DNA of 64,000 nucleotides. Source: Dendrolimus kikuchii. Taxonomy: Eukaryota; Arthropoda; Insecta; Lepidoptera; Lasiocampidae. The translations under genes were made by a program, and so were the position numbers. A model generated the notes under the pieces. It made no database searches. It worked only from the letters and a program-made list of their open reading frames with translations, and was not told the origin of the DNA. The stretch spans positions 14,217,887 to 14,281,886 of the forward strand of contig CM034392.1 in assembly GCA_019925095.2 (NCBI GenBank), written 5' to 3'. This document shows, piece by piece, positions 1 through 32,900 of this stretch; position 1 is the first letter of the stretch, and each line of letters opens with the position of its first letter.

Positions 1-275
1 TTCCTGCTGTCGGGCGTGGCCTGCCGTAAGAGGCGTCAAAAAAACCCACAGCTAGGTGGTAGGGTATTTGCCCGTCTGGATGGCTCTCCTGGTCTAGAGT
101 ATGCTGTCATAAAACTTTGAGTTGTCTTCCGGCATTAGTGGCCAGGTTCCAGTCTCCCTTTAGAGAGTGACAGCACATTGGTAGCACCTTTTGTGTTACC
201 AATGTCCATAGGCAATGATAAGAGCTTTCCATCAGGTGAGCCGTCTGCCTGTCTGCTGAACTCAAAAAAAATAAA
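1..275 (+). repeat. Copy 1 of a ~330-bp interspersed retroposon-like family, truncated by the window edge
   Basis: Near-copies occur at 5283-5478, 30571-30880, 37987-38300 and 49525-49865, all inverted relative to this one. In this orientation the unit ends with a block reading CCATCAGGTGAGCCGTCTGC and then an A-rich tail near 265-280, which suggests insertion by reverse transcription with the 3' end here. The class is inferred. It could be the 3' end of a LINE or a SINE, and I did not find a clear target-site duplication for any copy. Confidence 0.6.
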
Positions 276-997
276 ATTTAAAGCATAGCTGGTTTAAAAG
301 TTACTTGCAAAGTTGTTAACATTTAAAGTTTACTTAGTAAGTACTGGGTATTTTTGTTTGTTTGATGATGTAAATATTATAGGATAAAATATTGTTAGCA
401 TTATCATGAAGTAACAATGATAAATATCAATTTAAATTTGTTGACAATAAAAAGGAAAAAACACATGACAATATAATTTATCCTGATAAAATATTACTCG
501 ATACACTATTATGTTGCTTGATGTGAAGTCAATTTAGATTAGCTATTTCAGGTTTACCAATATACCAGTATTGTATGGGGAGAAAAATGTTTATCAAAAT
601 ACTAACAGTAATATATAAGTACATATAATATATAAATTATAAAACAATATTTGGAGGACAGGATTTGGCTATCTCTATCTCGGTATTTAAGGATACGAGC
701 CGCATCTAACAGGAAATATGTTATTGTTTCTTGAAAATATATTATTTATTAGCCTTTTTAACATTATCATATTAATTTGAAGTACTTTTTAGTTTGACAA
801 TTAAACCCTTTATTAAATATCAAAAGACACTTAGTTTTGTAAGTCTCTAAACCAAAATTTTTCTAGTTTAAAGTTACTTTTTGTTCAGGTCCATTTGGAT
901 TACTAAACATCATATTTTATAAATTTTATATCAATATTTTTCTTTTGAGATAATGGTATTAATAACTTAATTAGTACTCATAGATAAGATTATAACC
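276..997. other. AT-rich non-coding stretch
   Basis: I see no exon with bordering splice sites, no structured RNA and no clear repeat here. If the exon at 1903 is the last one of RTCB, this stretch lies within an RTCB intron. Confidence 0.5.
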
Positions 998-1240
998 TTA
1001 AGTCTGATTTGCCACAAGTATGTTGTAATGTAAATCCATCAAAAATGCAAGTTGGCCACTAGTAGAATGTGTACTCTGGCTCAGCATGTTTGGTTTAATG
1101 AGAGCACACTGCAAGATTGTGAGATCCTCCACAAACTCAACAGTCATGCTCAATACACCGAGAAGAAGGAGAACACTTGCAGCTCCAGTTTGCACGTGTC
1201 TTGCTAGAAACTGTTCATCTTGACCTATGGATGCTTCCAA
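998..1240 (-). CDS. Unrecognised terminal exon, hypothetical protein
   Basis: The reading frame is open for 80 codons and ends in TAA at 998-1000. On the minus strand it is preceded directly by a good acceptor (ATACAG just above 1240), so the first codon is probably the Leu codon at 1238-1240 rather than a Met. The peptide has a hydrophobic, leucine-rich stretch (SVLLLLGVLSM) and reads like real protein, but I do not recognise the family. It lies inside what would be the last intron of RTCB on the opposite strand, so it is either a nested gene, the end of an overlapping gene with exons further right, or a retained fragment. No upstream exon could be placed. Confidence 0.4.
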   Translation of the reverse strand: MEASIGQDEQFLARHVQTGAASVLLLLGVLSMTVEFVEDLTILQCALIKPNMLSQSTHSTSGQLAFLMDLHYNILVANQT

Positions 1241-1902
1241 CTGTATGAAAATTGTAATTTGTATATTGTATTAAAATTAGATAAAATATAATATATGGTT
1301 TATCTGCCTGTTTATGAATGACGTGAATAGTGCTAAAGGGATTCAATAAAAATTGCTATAAAGCTTCATGATATCCTGATTTAGAACTTATTTCTGGTCA
1401 GGACATAGTATTTGTCACTAAATTAGACCTGGGCTTTTTTTGTTAGTAACTTAATAACTGAAGCGTAGTTGTTAGTTGTAAGAGTGAACTCAAAATTGCG
1501 CCAAGCTATATGGAGCAATAAATAGCGCGTAGTGTTCTGCGGGCAGAGCACTTTGCAGTATATACATCACAAAGTACTGATTTTTAGCACACTTGCCTAA
1601 TGTTATAATAATGTATAATAAAGTTTTGAGTTAATTTCTGTGAATTGATTTATATGCTAACATATTTAGAATAAGTACAACATACCAGCGCAGTAAATTG
1701 AGTTAGCCTAGTTGTGCGCAGACACAGTTCAATGTTATCCAAGTCTACCCTAAATAATTATGATAATCCTGGGTTGGCTTGTTTTAGGTTAATCGCGCTG
1801 TTTCTGAGTAAAACCAACGCGATACGCCGCTAGCATAACTTTTATATCATAACTTGCCAATTACTTATTTTATTAATAAAATATGTAATTATCTTTTTGC
1901 AG
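1241..1902. other. Non-coding; end of last RTCB intron
   Basis: AT-rich sequence with no recognised element. It ends in the acceptor tract TCTTTTTGCAG at 1892-1902. Confidence 0.6.
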
Positions 1903-2130
1903 GGTAGAGCGTTATCACGCGCGAAATCAAGGAGAAACATTGATTACAAAGATGTTCTAACCAAATTGGAATCAATGGGCATATCTATAAGAGTGGCATC
2001 ACCGAAATTGGTGATGGAGGAAGCACCTGAATCATACAAAAACGTCACAGACGTTGTTAACACCTGCCATGCTGCTGGAATCAGCAAGAAGACTGTTAAA
2101 TTAAGACCAATTGCTGTCATTAAGGGTTAA
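1903..2130 (+). CDS. RTCB: RTCB, tRNA-splicing ligase RtcB homolog, last exon (C-terminal ~75 residues)
   Basis: RtcB is the catalytic subunit of the metazoan tRNA ligase. It joins 2',3'-cyclic phosphate and 5'-OH RNA ends in tRNA splicing and in the unfolded-protein response. The exon follows the acceptor TTTTTGCAG and starts in frame with [11 protein letters not shown], the conserved block just after the catalytic His-Gly-Ala segment, so the guanylylated histidine must lie in the preceding exon outside the window. The remainder contains [18 protein letters not shown] and the family's canonical C-terminus [11 protein letters not shown] (here [11 protein letters not shown]), then TAA at 2128-2130. 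The sequence is intact with no frameshift. Identification is firm because this is one of the most conserved stretches of the family. Upstream exons are off the left edge or not recognisable. Confidence 0.93.
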   Translation, partial: GRALSRAKSRRNIDYKDVLTKLESMGISIRVASPKLVMEEAPESYKNVTDVVNTCHAAGISKKTVKLRPIAVIKG

Positions 2131-2266
2131 GGATAATATGCTTTGGCATTGGTTTATTTGATGAAACGATCCCATTTATGTTTATCAATTAAAATATTCC
2201 TTATTCTTATTGTAATAATATCAACTAAGGTCTGCATTTTTTGTATTTATGGTAACAAAAATAATT

Positions 2267-2272
2267 AATAAA
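2267..2272 (+). terminator. Poly(A) signal AATAAA for RTCB
   Basis: A canonical AATAAA lies 137 nt after the RTCB stop, in AT-rich DNA. It is the plausible 3'-end signal of that gene. Confidence 0.5.
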
Positions 2273-2379
2273 TGCTATAACTATAAATAATGTTACATTT
2301 ATTTAAGAAAATTTATATGTCGCAGGGAAATGACGAAAACCGGGATTTGATCAAATCGCTCAGGGAGATGATCAATTTA

Positions 2380-2804
2380 TGGACGATGTAACAATCACAA
2401 CTTTGTGAGTGATTTCCCTGAAGAAAGTTAGTGGTTTGGTGAAATCCCTGAATAGTTTTAGTGAAACGATGAAATGAACAAGCCTATACTCTCACAGCTC
2501 TGTTTCGCTTGTTTCCACTTCCCTTTATCTGACCGCCCCGCTCCGGCGACTGTATCGGCAAGCGTCGCGCTTTTGATGTGACAACACAGTAGCGCAGAAT
2601 GCGTGAGGGGCAGTCTGAAGTCGCAACCAGTGACCAGAACAGTGAGTTAGGGTAACTTCATATAGAACAGATTTGTCATCAAGTCATTTATTCATTGACA
2701 ACTATTTAAACGACGGTTACAAAATACAAGACATTTGATCAAATCACTTTCTTTAGGTAAATCGCCCCCAGAGTTGTGATACATCGTCATTTCATCATTT
2801 CACT
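2380..2804. repeat. Imperfect inverted repeat, possible old MITE
   Basis: The segment 2380-2450 (GACGATGTA...TCACAACT...GATTT.CCT.AAGAAAGT) recurs inverted at about 2740-2800, and the short motif GATGAAATGA recurs near 2470 and, inverted, near 2790. The arms are degenerate and the boundaries unclear. The space between is GC-richer and holds no ORF. Confidence 0.45.
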
Positions 2805-2805
2805 A

Positions 2806-2945
2806 ATGGCCGGTTTCTATATCTTACCGAGCGTTCATTGGCCTTACTATCGGTTGAAATTTGACATAAGCTCCATAACAAAAATGTCAAAATTAAACCG
2901 ATGGTAAGGCAAGTGAATGATTAGTCAGATATAGGAACCGACCAT
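2806..2945. repeat. ~140-bp palindromic MITE
   Basis: The two ~62-bp arms are inverted copies. The left begins ATGGCCGGTTTCTATATCT and the right, read backwards, ATGGTCGGTTCCTATATCT, both running on into CCTTAC.ATCGGTT...TTTGACAT. A related right-hand end occurs at about 58788-58832, so it is a family and not a local accident. It has no coding capacity. The superfamily is unknown because the flanks do not give a clear duplication. Confidence 0.7.
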
Positions 2946-3490
2946 GAATAAACCTTCTAAATATAGTATCTTGTTTAGTATGTGTCAGTAGTAGCTGATC
3001 GCCAGAATGTGTGGATGAACATACATAATAGCCTCTATGTTCGCCAATCCATAACATGCTATTGGAGTTGCCGCGAAATCGCAGCTACAGTGTTGCCTAA
3101 TAATTTTCGCATAATCGTATGACAGTTTAATGCGTTTTTTCGCAAATATATCTAAAGCTTTAAACTAGCAGCCCCCAGTGCCGTAAATAGCCTTTTCTGC
3201 GCCCTATGCGAGTATCTATAACTGCGCCCTTTTTTTTTAAATATTATAGGTACCCACCCTAGCTAGAGCAATGCTATGTATAGGCCAGGCCTACTTTAAT
3301 TCATTCAGGGTGATAAAATAACGCACAAGGAACTTTGTATTGGTGGACCAATTATCTAATATTTTGGAAGAAAAATCTATTTTTTTAAGGATCTAGAACA
3401 CAAATACGCTCGTGCGCTACCAAAAAAATGAGCGCGATGATTTGTCTAATTTAACAGACGTTATGATGATACTGGCATGTAGGTACGTAT

Positions 3491-3709
3491 GTGTTGGAAT
3501 CGAGCACTAGGAGCGCACCAGGAAGTTATCAGGAGCAAACCGAAAAAATAATAGTCTTGCCTGGTCTGACCATTCTTGTGCCCCCCGGAGTATACACCCT
3601 GTGCCTGGATACCGGTGGCACGCCCTATTTACGGCACTGGCAGCCCCATCAGCATCCAAAACGCGTTATTGGACGAGTAGAAGGTTATATGCCTTTTAAG
3701 TACAATTAA
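3491..3709 (+). other. Open frame of 72 codons, doubtful coding
   Basis: The frame begins at a TTG and ends with TAA, with a plausible-looking composition (proline and glycine around VPPGVYTLCLDTGG). I recognise no domain. An AG dinucleotide lies just upstream, so it could be a terminal exon, but there is no pyrimidine tract and no partner exon. Treat it as a candidate only. Confidence 0.15.
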
Positions 3710-4383
3710 TGTCGGTTTAAATTTAAATGGCAGTGATTGAGTGCAGAAGAGACTAAAGGAAAATAATAAAAATCTTTCTATTTCAACAATTTGATTATTA
3801 TTTAACAATTATAATTTGACTAATAATAAATTAATACTTTCATGTAAACTAGCTTTGGAGGTACATTATTTTGATAAAACTAGGGTGAACATTCATCTAA
3901 ATGGATTTTAATTTATCCGCTATGATTACTAAAAGCGCAGTTCCGAGGAAGAACAGACCCGAAGGTAATACTGCCGTTGTTCTGTCTTGTTCATCTGTAA
4001 AGGAAAGTATTCAATTATCAAATTAGGACTTGCCCACATAAAGACACGAATAAAGTATGTGATCTTCATTTCTATTCTCTAAAGAACTCGTGTCTTATCC
4101 ATTAGCTTGAGATTATAATTGGTGTAAAATTAAAATCTTAAACAGATCTTTTGACACTTCGTTGGTACAGAATAACTTTTAATTTCAATGGATTATCACA
4201 TACAGCGAGGTTCTAAAAGAATATCCATTCCATGCTGTCAATAAAAATTGTTTTAGAACACTTCGTTAGCTGTGAAGTGGTAATAAACAGAACCTAGATA
4301 TTCATAAACATAATAATACTAGCTTACAACACAGCAGCACTCTCGTTAATCATCAGATTGTCAAGAAAATAAAAAGGTCCGCA
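3710..4383. other. Non-coding AT-rich stretch
   Basis: Nothing recognised, up to the left arm of the inverted repeat that begins near 4384. Confidence 0.5.
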
Positions 4384-4838
4384 CGGGAGGGGAGTCAATG
4401 TCAAGAAAAAAAAGTTCTAGATACCCGTGCGAAGTCGGGTGGGCCGCTAGTTGTTAATATATCTAGGTCCTTAAAAGAGAACTTTACATGATATAATATG
4501 TTTGCACTTTGGATGAAAGTACAATATTTTTTATTAGATATAAATAATATAATATTAATTTATAATAAATAAATTAATTAAGAACATTTTTTAAGATTTT
4601 CTGTTGTTCGTGCCTACCCCGCAAGGGAACTGGCGTGAAGTTATGTATGTATGTATGTATGTATGTATTTTTTAAGATCTAATAAAGACTAAGGAAAGGA
4701 CTTATAAGTTTCCACAGGAGCTGTCATCGAGAAAATAAAGAAATGGAAATAGTATAGATATATTAACAATTAGCGGCCCGTCACGGCTTCGCACGGGTAT
4801 CTAGAACTTTTTTTTCTTGACATTGACTCCCCTCCCCT
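4384..4838. repeat. Inverted-repeat element with ~77-bp arms, carrying a LINE tail
   Basis: The left arm 4384-4460 (GAGGGGAGTCAATGTCAAG ... CCGTGCGAAG ... GGGCCGCTAGTTGTTAATAT) returns inverted at 4757-4838 with few changes. The loop contains the 69-bp LINE tail at 4598-4666. The arm sequence resembles the end of abundant lepidopteran repeats that finish with GGGCCGCTAGT. That resemblance is from general familiarity and the superfamily is not assigned. Confidence 0.6.
4598..4666 (+). mobile_element. LINE 3' tail, extreme 5' truncation (copy a)
   Basis: The insert reads through the same codons as the other three copies (RAYPARELA, then TGA) and ends in (ATGT)n. It is bounded by a perfect 12-bp target-site duplication, ATTTTTTAAGAT, at 4586-4597 and 4667-4678. 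Confidence 0.8.
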
Positions 4839-5282
4839 GCGACCCGTATCTCAGTGACGCCTACATCGCATAAGGTGCTGCCTAGCTAGAGGAGCAGGGT
4901 GAGCGGAGACCAAACAACTCTTTTCTGATACTTACATTTTTAAACTCGTTATATCTTTTGAATGGCATGTCAGATTTGAATAATTCAAAAAGTTATTGAA
5001 GCAGTCTTGAATATTAAGTAATTTATTTTGATAAGGATGAATACATACATAAATAAAGAGCCTTTTCTAGCGGCGGCAATTCAATTATATTTTTAAAATA
5101 AAAGAAAACTTATTGTGGCATTTTGTAAATAACGATGTGTGCTGCAAAGTTGTAAGTACATTTTAGGTAATTTTTTACACCTTGGGTTACATTATTGAAG
5201 TTTTAGTAAGAATACCAAATTTTTTTGAAAATATAATATAGTCTATGTCACTCGGGGATAAACTAGCTTTTTAATTTTTTTT

Positions 5283-5478
5283 TATTGCAGATCAGCAGAC
5301 AGGCAGACGGCCCATTCGATGGAAAGCGGTTACCATCGTCTATGGACATTTGCAACATCAAAGTTGCTACAAATGCGCTGCTGCTCTCTTAAGGGAGACT
5401 GGAAACTGGTCACTAATGACGGAACACAAATCAAGGTTGTTATGGCGAATACTTTAGACCAGGGGTGGTAGCCATCCA
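5283..5478 (-). repeat. Copy 2 of the ~330-bp retroposon-like family, 5'-truncated
   Basis: It starts with the T-rich complement of the A-tail and the GCAGACAGGCAGACGGCCCA block, and breaks off around 5478. A Helitron-like fragment follows at about 5550-5625. Confidence 0.6.
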
Positions 5479-5549
5479 ACTTGTCAACAGTGAAAGAATT
5501 ATTCAAATCGGTTCTATAGTTTCGGAGTCTATTCAATTCAGACAAACAA

Positions 5550-5625
5550 TCAAATCTTTCCTCTTTATAATATTAGTGTACACTAGAGTTTTTCCCCGGC
5601 TACGCCGCGTGAAAACCCGTAGCTA
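5550..5625 (-). mobile_element. Helitron-like fragment
   Basis: Read on the minus strand, it contains CTAATATTATAAAGAGG, matching the start of the small Helitron at 56292. A GC-rich hairpin region (GGCTACGCCGCG) lies alongside. Borders are uncertain. Confidence 0.35.
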
Positions 5626-6280
5626 AACACACACAAAAACACATAAAAACTAAAATAGGTTTTTTATATTTTATTATTTATATATTTCTATTATTTTATA
5701 TTATACCTAAAACTACTGATTCTTGTTCAATTCACTACAATAACAAAGAAACTCAGTCATGAATGACTTGTTTCCTATAAGTCCTATAACAACGTATTTG
5801 TTAGTGACAAAATGCGATCTGTTATACGGGGTCTTTAAAACACCTTTTAAAAAAAGATTTTTATTTACACACGAAGAAAATACAAAAATGAAATTAATTA
5901 GAACTTAGAACTGAACTTAAAGAAATAGCGATCCGGCAATTATGCACGGCGGAGGAATGGAGACACGAGACTGACTGGGTGAAGGAACGGGAGGTGTATT
6001 AATAGACTATTGGATGCTGATTGATTTATTATTTTAAAAAAATATTTTCACCCAGCGCTCCTAATTGACTGAAGGTTTTGGAAGTTTGGTTAGCAAATTA
6101 CTATTGTGCTTATACAACTGGATGTTCCATCTAAAATAATAATATAAATAATTGTTTAAAATGGTTATTTGTTTGAATTATACGGTATCTGCTAAAATAA
6201 CAGTAAAATAGGAACTAACATCAAAAAAAAGTCAGTGAGATTAATAAATCAATTTGTTGCAAGATTTATTTTAAAATATA
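5626..6280. other. Non-coding; 3' flank of glycerol kinase
   Basis: No ORF with support. On the minus strand an AATAAA lies at 6265-6270, just past the glycerol kinase stop, and could serve as its poly(A) signal. Confidence 0.45.
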
Positions 6281-29507
<23,227 letters not shown>

Positions 29508-29963
29508 ATTCTCAGTATAGATTACATACTGGATAAATAAATAACAAACACTACAAATAAAAATTAATTCTCCGGCGAATTTTCTGGTTACGACCAGCTG
29601 ATCTTCTGACTCTGACAGCTTTTCATTTAAATTGATTTTGACACAAACCAGTGCTGTACTTAAGTGACATTGATAAATCCTTTGACATATGACTGTCACA
29701 TTTCAATGACGCGAACTTACGTCTTAAAGAATTTTTTAGTGAAGTTCATTCGCTAACCGTCAGTGCAGTCTGTAGAACTTGCAGGAATCGAGAGGGATTC
29801 TCAAGTTGAAGTCCACTTCTCCGTTTTGCTTGAACCAACGCAGGTTACGCAGGCTGCACAACATTCAGTCCTGCATAACGCGGTGGACTGCCATGCAGGA
29901 CAATGAATGGACCCCTTAAATAAGTATTTTATTAAAAAAATATTCTGAGAACTTCATGTATTT
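29508..29963. promoter_or_regulatory. Probable bidirectional promoter region
   Basis: About 456 bp separate the start codons of two divergent genes (glycerol kinase, minus; small acidic-tail gene, plus). The region is less AT-rich than its surroundings and has no clear TATA box. That a shared promoter lies here is inferred from layout only. Confidence 0.45.
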
Positions 29964-32900
29964 ATGTCGTATAATCCGCAAGATCAAAACACCAACCAAC
30001 ACTTGACAAAGAAAAAGCTTAAAAACACAATGTCGTTAATAAATTTTGTTATATCTGAAAACGGCGTAACAAAACACACACTAAGTAAATGTATTGAAGG
30101 AAATTTTGTCACGTCTTTGGAAGACTTTAGGGTAGCAGCGAATGAGACACTGACTAAGATGATTGAAGAATCATATGATTCCAGTAAGTTATAATTTGTT
30201 GTTAATAGATATTTTAATATTTCTGGGGTACCTATGATAAATTTGAAAAAAAGCGGAACCTGAAAGTTGTGCAATTTTTGTATTTAAAGACTATAAACAT
30301 GGTTTGCTATGGTATAATAAGGACACTAAAATTATCGGAAACCCGTCATTTAGGTAAAAAATTAATAAACATAAAACAATACAATTAATTACGTTAAAAA
30401 CCTGCATGCATCATATCAATAAAAATAATGTTCAATTTTAGCGTCACGACTCACCTAGTTGTGATAAAAACACAATCACTTATTTAATTTCGGGATTAGT
30501 CTGCAAATGTAACATATAAGACATGACCAAAATAATTAATCATTATAAAATCAACTATTTTTTTTAGTTTTTATTGCAGGAGTTCAGCAGACAGGCAGAC
30601 GGCCCACCCGATGGAAAGCGGTTACCATCGCCTATGGACATTTGCAACACCATAGGTGCTACAAATGCGCTGCTGCTCTCTTAAAGGAGACTGGAACCTG
30701 GTCACTAATGCCAGAACACAACACAAGGTTGTTATGGTGGCATACTCTAGACCAGGGGTGGTCGCCATCCAGTTGAGCAAATACCCTACCACATGGCTGT
30801 GGGTTGTTTAGTCGCCTCTTACGACAGGCCGCCAGGCCGCAGGAAATTGCATTCTTTCTCCATTCCTGCACGGATAATATTACAGCATAAACTATTACGG
30901 CATTGATAAAAAAAACCACCATATTTTGTAATTTGTAGGTGATACCTCAGATTAATAATATTAAGAGACAAAGTTTTTACTTCACTTTGCTACTTGTTAG
31001 GCAAAGACACTAAATCCATACAGCATGAATATCAATATTATTCAATCAATCTGAAGATCATTGAATGACATGAAAGTATGCAATTTTAGACTTTTCACAT
31101 TATTGTAATTAAGATAATTAATATATTTTTCTTGTTTGTATATATAATTACCGACTACATGCAATACCAATGTTAGTAGAACAAAGTATAGGTGTAAGGG
31201 GTGGTCGAAGGTGTTACCAGTGACAAGGACAGTGGGTTAGGTTAGGTTATCTTTAGACTAAAGGCAAAACCGACTGTTTCCATTTATTCATTGATAATTT
31301 AAACAAACGTTAAAGTCGGTTCTGCCATGCCATTGGTCTGCAGATAACCTAACCCACTGTCCTTGTCATAACCTTCGAACACCCCTCACACCTATATATT
31401 GTTTGTCTAACATTGGTATTGCATGTTGTCAGTAATTATATTTAGAAACTACAAAAATATGATAATTATATTAATCACAATAATGTGAAAAATCTAAAAT
31501 TCCGTATTTTCATGTCATTCAAAGATGTTTAGTTTGATTGAATAATATTGTTATTCGTGCTGTATGGATTTAGTTCCTTTGCCTGATATTTAGCAAAGTG
31601 AGGTAAAAACTTTGTCTCTGAATATTATTAATCTGAGCAGCGTTGCCGAATGTACGGCAATTGCCGTTTTGTACGGCAATCAGGGTCTTGAAAGACTAAT
31701 TGTACGGCATACGGCAGAGGGGTCATTGCCGTGCGCTAAAATACGGCAATCAGAACAGAAAGTTAAAAATTCAAATATATTACGGTTACTGAAAGATGGC
31801 ACTAGAAAACCCCGGCAATTCATAAAAATAATATGGCAACTCAACCAATACAAATTATAGGTATACAATACAAATCTATTTGTATTGGTTGAGTTGCCAT
31901 AACAATATTTTTTGATTTGCCGCTATTTTCTAGTGCTATCTTTTATAGCAAGATTATAATTTATATAAAGCTCAGAGTAATGTTGTTCTTTAATCTGAGA
32001 TCTAAAACTATTACAAACGTGAAAAGGTTTTGCGTAAAAATGAACGCAACCAACTCTTGTCTTGTAAAAGACAAGATACAGATTTATCTTTGGTATTGGG
32101 AATTCCCTAATTCATTTTTTACTCCGCTCGCTCCATGAGTCTGCGCCTCGCTCTAATACTATCTTTCAGTCATAATCCGCAAACTTGCTAAAGTGAAGCT
32201 TTATTTTTTAATACTTTACTAACACAAACACACACGAACATTCGCGCAAGCGCCCTACGCCGCTTAAACAAAACAGCAGGCGCAGGGATACATTTTCGCC
32301 GCACGGTAGAAAGAGAGGGGGATACTTCCTCTCCTACGTCGCGCCGGCGGTCTACTCTCCCTCCGTCTTACGATTTTCGATCAGGTCACGTGTCCTGACG
32401 CGAGTTTGACATTTTTACCCATCACATAAAAAGTTCACAAAGTCGCTAAAGAAGTTATCACTTCAAAAAAATTAACTACTGATTTTTTTTCAAATACGAC
32501 AGATACGACCCTTTGTGCACAAATAAAATAGTATAAGATTGTAATTTTTCTGTAATGGTGTACAATAAAGAGTTATCTATCTATTTTTTTTTTTTCAAAA
32601 ACGGGCATTTTTTTCAAATACGGCAATTTTTTGTTTCGTATAGGGCAATTTTTGTTGAAAACGACAATTTTGTCTCTCGTGTACGGCATTAGGTGATGTC
32701 AGGAGTCTTAAGAACAGACGAGCGTGCATGACAAGAGTTATGAATGTCAAAGAAGCAAGTGAGGTGTGTAAGAATAAGCCTAAATGGCGCTCTGTTGTTC
32801 GTGCTTACCCCGCAAGGGAACTGGCGTGAAGTTATGTATGTATGTATGTATGTGTACGGCAATTCAATCTGTGACCAGCGGCAACACTGAATCTGAGGTT

